A stretch of 64,000 nucleotides of DNA from a virus. The position numbers and the translations under genes were made by a program. The DNA lies in the IMG/VR virus record IMGVR_UViG_3300023313_000001, positions 62,001-126,000 of that record; one strand, written 5' to 3'. Positions 59,901-64,000 of the stretch are shown one piece after another; position 1 is the first letter of the stretch; each line of letters starts with the position of its first letter. Below the pieces are notes generated by a model. It was given only the letters and a program-made list of their open reading frames with translations, did not search any database and was not told the DNA's origin.

Positions 59901-61247
59901 TTAGACTAATCTTGCCTGTCCAACCTGTCCTGAGTTGAAAGATATTACAACTTGATTTAGTGATGTATGTACAATCGATGTCGGAATTAATTCAAAGCCT
60001 CCAGAGAATACCCGTACAATAGGGTAATATCCAAGGTTGTGGTCTACTACCCACATATTGCTCGCTGTTGTTTGAGTAAATAACGATCCCACGCTAGATG
60101 GGTTGGGAATTGGTATGTCTTCAGCTGAAAATACTACAATACCAGTCGGTTGCTGTGGTTCTGGCGGGACAGTGTACATAGCATCCCAATGTACACTATC
60201 ATAAGTTTGACCATCCCACCCCATCCCACTCAACGGGGCACATTGTGGTCCAGATGACCCATTAATTATATACTGTCCATCGTCCCATCCAGCTGGGATG
60301 TCAAAAAATGCTGGGTTATGCTCTTCCCCAGGTGGCACTACGTAGGTGGCGTCTACTGTAGCATCCCATCCAACATTTGGATCGTCATAGCCATACCCAT
60401 CTTGTATCGTGAAGCACTCTGCAATAAATGATTTAGCATTTATATCCGCAGGAGGCTGTTCCACAGCAGTTATTGGGTTTCCGTCCCATTCATACGCATC
60501 AAACATTCCCAGCACGATTACACCATCAGGAATGGATGGATCCAGTGTGTTCTCAAGTAGTGTAATAGTAGTTTCATTAACAATAGGATCATACGTTGCA
60601 CTAAGTACAGTATACACTCCATCATTGAGTGAAGATGAAGAAATGAATACTTGGTTTCCTGTGATAGGGGATCCTGAGACTCCAGATATTTGGGTGGTTC
60701 CACCGTTTTGAGATATGGTGTTAAATATGGACGACACATCATTGTCTATTTTAAAATAATTGGTGCCATATTCGACCGGATTCATTCCATTCAGAGGTGC
60801 ATCCCACGGACGTTGAACTTGAGTGTAATCATCATCTACATTCCCAGTGACAATTTGTCCCTGAATTTGTATGGTTTCTGATATTGTGGTGAACACATAG
60901 TCATAGAATCCTGTAGGAATTTCGTATACTTGACCATTAAATACTATACTACTATGAGTGGTATTGCGAGGAATACAAAACCCATCATTATCTGCTAATA
61001 TGATATCAAACGGAAGTTGATCGTATGGTTTGGTATCCCACCCATCATCATCCCCAGATGCTACAGCTATACTGATTAAGTCGTCACATACAGGGAGTCC
61101 TAGGTCAATGTTAAATACGCACTTCTCAGATATATCAACAGTGATATCATCCGTGGTTACATATTCTACTTCCACTCCGAATATTTTGGTGTGGTATGGC
61201 TTAATGTCATTAACGTACCCAATTAGATTGTCAATTAAGTCTGCCAC
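59901..61247 (-). CDS. Baseplate-type structural protein with C-terminal W-x-H module
   Basis: A 448-residue acidic protein. The N-terminus Tyr-Val-Asn-Asp-Ile-Lys-Pro-Tyr-His-Thr-Lys-Ile is a motif I associate with large-phage baseplate or tail proteins. A beta-rich middle has several Trp-Asp-Gly / Gly-Trp-Asp pairs. The last 60 residues are a W-x-H module (Met-Trp-Val-Val-Asp-His-Asn-Leu-Gly-Tyr-Tyr-Pro) ending Gly-Gln-Ala-Arg-Leu-Val. The start overlaps the preceding gene's stop by one base. Confidence 0.7.
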   Translation of the reverse strand: MADLIDNLIGYVNDIKPYHTKIFGVEVEYVTTDDITVDISEKCVFNIDLGLPVCDDLISIAVASGDDDGWDTKPYDQLPFDIILADNDGFCIPRNTTHSSIVFNGQVYEIPTGFYDYVFTTISETIQIQGQIVTGNVDDDYTQVQRPWDAPLNGMNPVEYGTNYFKIDNDVSSIFNTISQNGGTTQISGVSGSPITGNQVFISSSSLNDGVYTVLSATYDPIVNETTITLLENTLDPSIPDGVIVLGMFDAYEWDGNPITAVEQPPADINAKSFIAECFTIQDGYGYDDPNVGWDATVDATYVVPPGEEHNPAFFDIPAGWDDGQYIINGSSGPQCAPLSGMGWDGQTYDSVHWDAMYTVPPEPQQPTGIVVFSAEDIPIPNPSSVGSLFTQTTASNMWVVDHNLGYYPIVRVFSGGFELIPTSIVHTSLNQVVISFNSGQVGQARLV

Positions 61248-64000
61248 TATGCTAAAACTCCCGTTGTATCTAGTAACCTAACACCATCTAATTGGATCCA
61301 TGATGTTTTAAATATATCAGTATATTTGCTATTAGTTGCAAGACCGTCGTGCAATGCTGCAAACCAAATGCGATTAATGTGCTCCGGTAAAAACGTTGTG
61401 TATATAAGGTTCATACTCGTTTCTATATTTATAGGGGTGTCAAATAAATTATCTCGTAAGAATTGTTCACGATCTACTGGAAACAAATCAAACGACGGAT
61501 CAGCTATGGATGCCAGTATGATGGCAATTCCACTGGTTTGATCGACGAATGATTGACCATCTCTCAACCCAAATCTATGGGTTGTTTGGTGTATATCGTC
61601 AAACAACACTCGATCTAATGTCGGAACTGGTGATTGCACTCCATTCACTAACTTGCGTCCAGCTACTGCCTCAGTCAATTTATCCCATAATACCTTGTCA
61701 ATATTAAACTTTTGGCGTTCACGAATTAATCCCCAATCTACATGAGTAGTTTTTAATCCGATGGGGGAGTCCTCTATATCATCTCGTAGAGTATAATCTT
61801 TAGTGTACCGCAACTTAAACCTATCATCAGCTTGTATAGTATGTACAATTCCTCGAAATATGGATTGGTCATATCTGTTAGGTAAAACTCCATTGCTGGG
61901 TAATAAATTTTGGAATATTACAAAGGGAACTGGAATGTTGGCTAGCTGGTTTTCTGCACTTCGTAATAATGTGGAATGGTGACTAGTTGCTGTGTTGCTT
62001 GCCCAAAAGAAATAGGTAATGTCAGTATCAATACCATTTGTAGATATACGATTCTGTTGAGCATATCTGTAATCATATTTATATTGCACGTTTATAGTGA
62101 GATCATCTTTGACTAACGGATCAAAAGCTAACTCATCTGTGGTAGGGATGTGTGACGGCAATATAATTGTTATAGTGTCAGCTTCCACAAAATCTATTGG
62201 AATTATTATAGATCCAACGTTGACCACAGTGTAACTATGGAATAAGCCATTTCGGTAGATAGTGACAGTTTGACCATTTGAAATAGTTGGGGGCATTGTA
62301 ATAGTCGTACCAGTAGATGTAGCAATATCTACTGTTAATATTACATCTTCAACTTCAGTCCATGGAGTATCAAACAATCCACTACCTCCTACACTCTGAT
62401 CGCGTAATCTGGTGTACAGAGTACGTTTTGGAATGCCAGATATAGTTTTTCCACCTTGTTGTTGAGCTATAGTGTAAGTTTCATATGCAGATGGATGTAC
62501 TGGTGATTCCACCCATTCGTACAAATTGATAGTACTCCAATCAGCTAACTTGCCCCAGGTGTTTATTCGGTGATCCACCTCTGGAATAATAGACTGGTCG
62601 TAATAGTGGGTGTACCCTAATTTAGATGTATCCCACCAAACTTTCCCAACGTATGGTTGAAGCCATGCAGCGTTTCTGTCTACTTTAAACATGGTGAGGT
62701 TATCCGTATAAAATGCTGGGTCATCCCCTTGATGAGTTACTATGGACTCAGCCGTGTGGTAATGATGACCTCGTGCAGGATCCCATACTGGAATATTTTT
62801 CACATTGGTGTCAGATTTATAATCTATTAACTTGACTGGATTCAGCTTTGTTTTCGCTGGATTTAAACAATATGCAGTGTACGCTATCGACCCAGATATA
62901 GGATTATCACTGAAGTGTATTATAGTTGAATTAACTCGTCTGTAATGAATTCCTTCTCGTAGAGTAGCGTTGCGAATACTAACATTAACAATATCCCCTA
63001 CCTGGGTATTGTTTAGAGTTATAGATAATCCGTCTAGTGACTCTTCGAAGTCGGTAGACGGTGTTCCGTTTACGTTAACTAACACACTATTTGCCCGTGT
63101 GATGATTGGTAGATTAAAGAATACAGTAAATGAACTAGATCCATTTGAAATATACTGAAGGGTATGGTTAGGTTGACTTGCAACAATGGTTGTAGCATCA
63201 CAAATCGTTGGAAGCTTTATATATCCTCCTCCAACTTCAACGTCAGTGAAGCTTATTGTGTCTGTTACTTCTGCATCAAAGAACAAGTTTGGTTCGTTAG
63301 TAAATATTTCACTAAGTTGGCCTGGTTGATTATACCATCTAGTATCGTCGGTCAGTTCAATCCGAATAAAGTTTGGTGGTGTTGGATCATCTGTTCCAAA
63401 ATGTAACATTAACTTGTCAGTCTGGGTGTCTGTGGATTGGAGCTTGATTTCTGGATACACTTGCGGTCTCGAATCACCATACTCAGCTAATTTGTATGCC
63501 CAAAATTCATCTACATTTGCATCAATGAATTGTCTAGAATTTATGAAAGCTTTTACCGCATTGGTAGATCCTTTTTGCTGGATTGCTCCTCTATAGAACA
63601 ATAGCTGGGATTTAGACGTGATTCCCATATTATCAAGGTAGTCCTTATGCTCAAATCCGATCAGTTTGCGTGCAGCAGATATCGCAGCAGAATCTTCATT
63701 TGCTACGTTAGTGTCAAAAAACATTTGAAGCTCATTCACTGCAGCCTCCATATTCTGATACATGTTATCACCTAACAAATAGTGGCCTCCTATGTTTGGT
63801 CGAAATGTTTGAGCAGACTGGCGTCTGAAATTGACACTAAGTCTATTAATGGATGATCCTAAAAATTCGTCAAATAATAGATTCCCTTCCACCGTGCGGG
63901 TGGATAACAGTATCGCATGCTCATACCCGTCTACGAATACATGCATGCCACCAATGTGGAGATTGTCTCTAGTAGATGTGGAAACAATAACATCGTTTGG
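61247..64000 (-). CDS. Large virion structural protein, truncated by window edge
   Basis: At least 917 residues. The frame stays open from the Met at 63946 to the window end (18 more codons without stop, including Asp-Asn-Leu-His-Ile-Gly-Gly), so that Met is probably internal and the true start lies beyond the window. The visible part has an acidic N-terminal region with a helical Asn-Met-Glu-Ala-Ala-Val-Asn-Glu-Leu stretch, beta domains, a Trp/Tyr-rich middle (residues about 400-480 from the Met), and an Arg-Glu-Arg-Gln-Lys segment near the end. Likely a baseplate wedge or tail-peripheral protein, with no sure T4 equivalent. Confidence 0.7.
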   Translation of the reverse strand, partial: PNDVIVSTSTRDNLHIGGMHVFVDGYEHAILLSTRTVEGNLLFDEFLGSSINRLSVNFRRQSAQTFRPNIGGHYLLGDNMYQNMEAAVNELQMFFDTNVANEDSAAISAARKLIGFEHKDYLDNMGITSKSQLLFYRGAIQQKGSTNAVKAFINSRQFIDANVDEFWAYKLAEYGDSRPQVYPEIKLQSTDTQTDKLMLHFGTDDPTPPNFIRIELTDDTRWYNQPGQLSEIFTNEPNLFFDAEVTDTISFTDVEVGGGYIKLPTICDATTIVASQPNHTLQYISNGSSSFTVFFNLPIITRANSVLVNVNGTPSTDFEESLDGLSITLNNTQVGDIVNVSIRNATLREGIHYRRVNSTIIHFSDNPISGSIAYTAYCLNPAKTKLNPVKLIDYKSDTNVKNIPVWDPARGHHYHTAESIVTHQGDDPAFYTDNLTMFKVDRNAAWLQPYVGKVWWDTSKLGYTHYYDQSIIPEVDHRINTWGKLADWSTINLYEWVESPVHPSAYETYTIAQQQGGKTISGIPKRTLYTRLRDQSVGGSGLFDTPWTEVEDVILTVDIATSTGTTITMPPTISNGQTVTIYRNGLFHSYTVVNVGSIIIPIDFVEADTITIILPSHIPTTDELAFDPLVKDDLTINVQYKYDYRYAQQNRISTNGIDTDITYFFWASNTATSHHSTLLRSAENQLANIPVPFVIFQNLLPSNGVLPNRYDQSIFRGIVHTIQADDRFKLRYTKDYTLRDDIEDSPIGLKTTHVDWGLIRERQKFNIDKVLWDKLTEAVAGRKLVNGVQSPVPTLDRVLFDDIHQTTHRFGLRDGQSFVDQTSGIAIILASIADPSFDLFPVDREQFLRDNLFDTPINIETSMNLIYTTFLPEHINRIWFAALHDGLATNSKYTDIFKTSWIQLDGVRLLDTTGVLA

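Overview
The window is part of a T4-like myovirus genome (contractile-tailed phage, AT-rich) infecting a Gram-negative host. The evidence is a near-complete T4-type replication and nucleotide set: primase gp61, helicase gp41, family B polymerase gp43, a gp45-like clamp, FEN-type RNase H, two-subunit topoisomerase gp39/gp52, NrdA/NrdB, dCMP deaminase, DHFR and DsbA. T4-type late promoters (TATAAATA) precede several virion genes. A lipobox lipoprotein fits a Gram-negative host. No tRNA, CRISPR or integrase was seen, and no stretch over 300 bases lacks a gene. The first and last genes are cut by the window edges.

Layout. 0-10.9 kb (+): lipoprotein, DHFR, ClpP-like protease, primase, an S78-like small protein, topoisomerase large subunit between two homing endonuclease genes, a probable anti-CBASS nuclease (Acb1/57B), topoisomerase medium subunit. 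10.9-18.8 kb (-): dCMP deaminase, nrdA and nrdB, with three homing endonuclease genes packed between and after the nrd genes. 18.9-25.2 kb (+): RNA ligase, small unknowns, replicative helicase. 25.3-31.6 kb (+): acidic and prohead-core-like proteins (one with a 9-bp Asp-Asp-Met repeat), an MGME1/RecB-like exonuclease, a retropepsin-like protein, a degenerate prolyl-hydroxylase homologue and another homing endonuclease. 31.7-43.3 kb (+): tail fibres, three collagen-like proteins with an intact 2OG-Fe(II) hydroxylase gene wedged between two of them, DsbA, a CYTH protein and an S74-chaperone fibre. 43.3-50.9 kb (+): DNA polymerase in two pieces separated by a homing endonuclease gene, the second piece carrying a mini-intein at the catalytic YGDTDS site; then clamp and RNase H. 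50.9-64 kb (mostly -): membrane protein, papain-like amidase, and virion proteins, many sharing a W-x-V-x-H-N-L module.

How the genes work together. Replication genes supply a self-contained replisome. Clamp and TATAAATA elements point to T4-style replication-coupled late transcription of the fibre and structural genes. DHFR, dCMP deaminase and ribonucleotide reductase feed dNTP synthesis. Seven homing endonucleases of two architectures occupy topoisomerase, ribonucleotide reductase and polymerase loci, which are known homing hotspots in T4-like phages. The most unusual unit is collagen-like fibre / 2OG hydroxylase / collagen-like fibre, with single-base overlaps, suggesting the phage hydroxylates its own collagen-like fibres.
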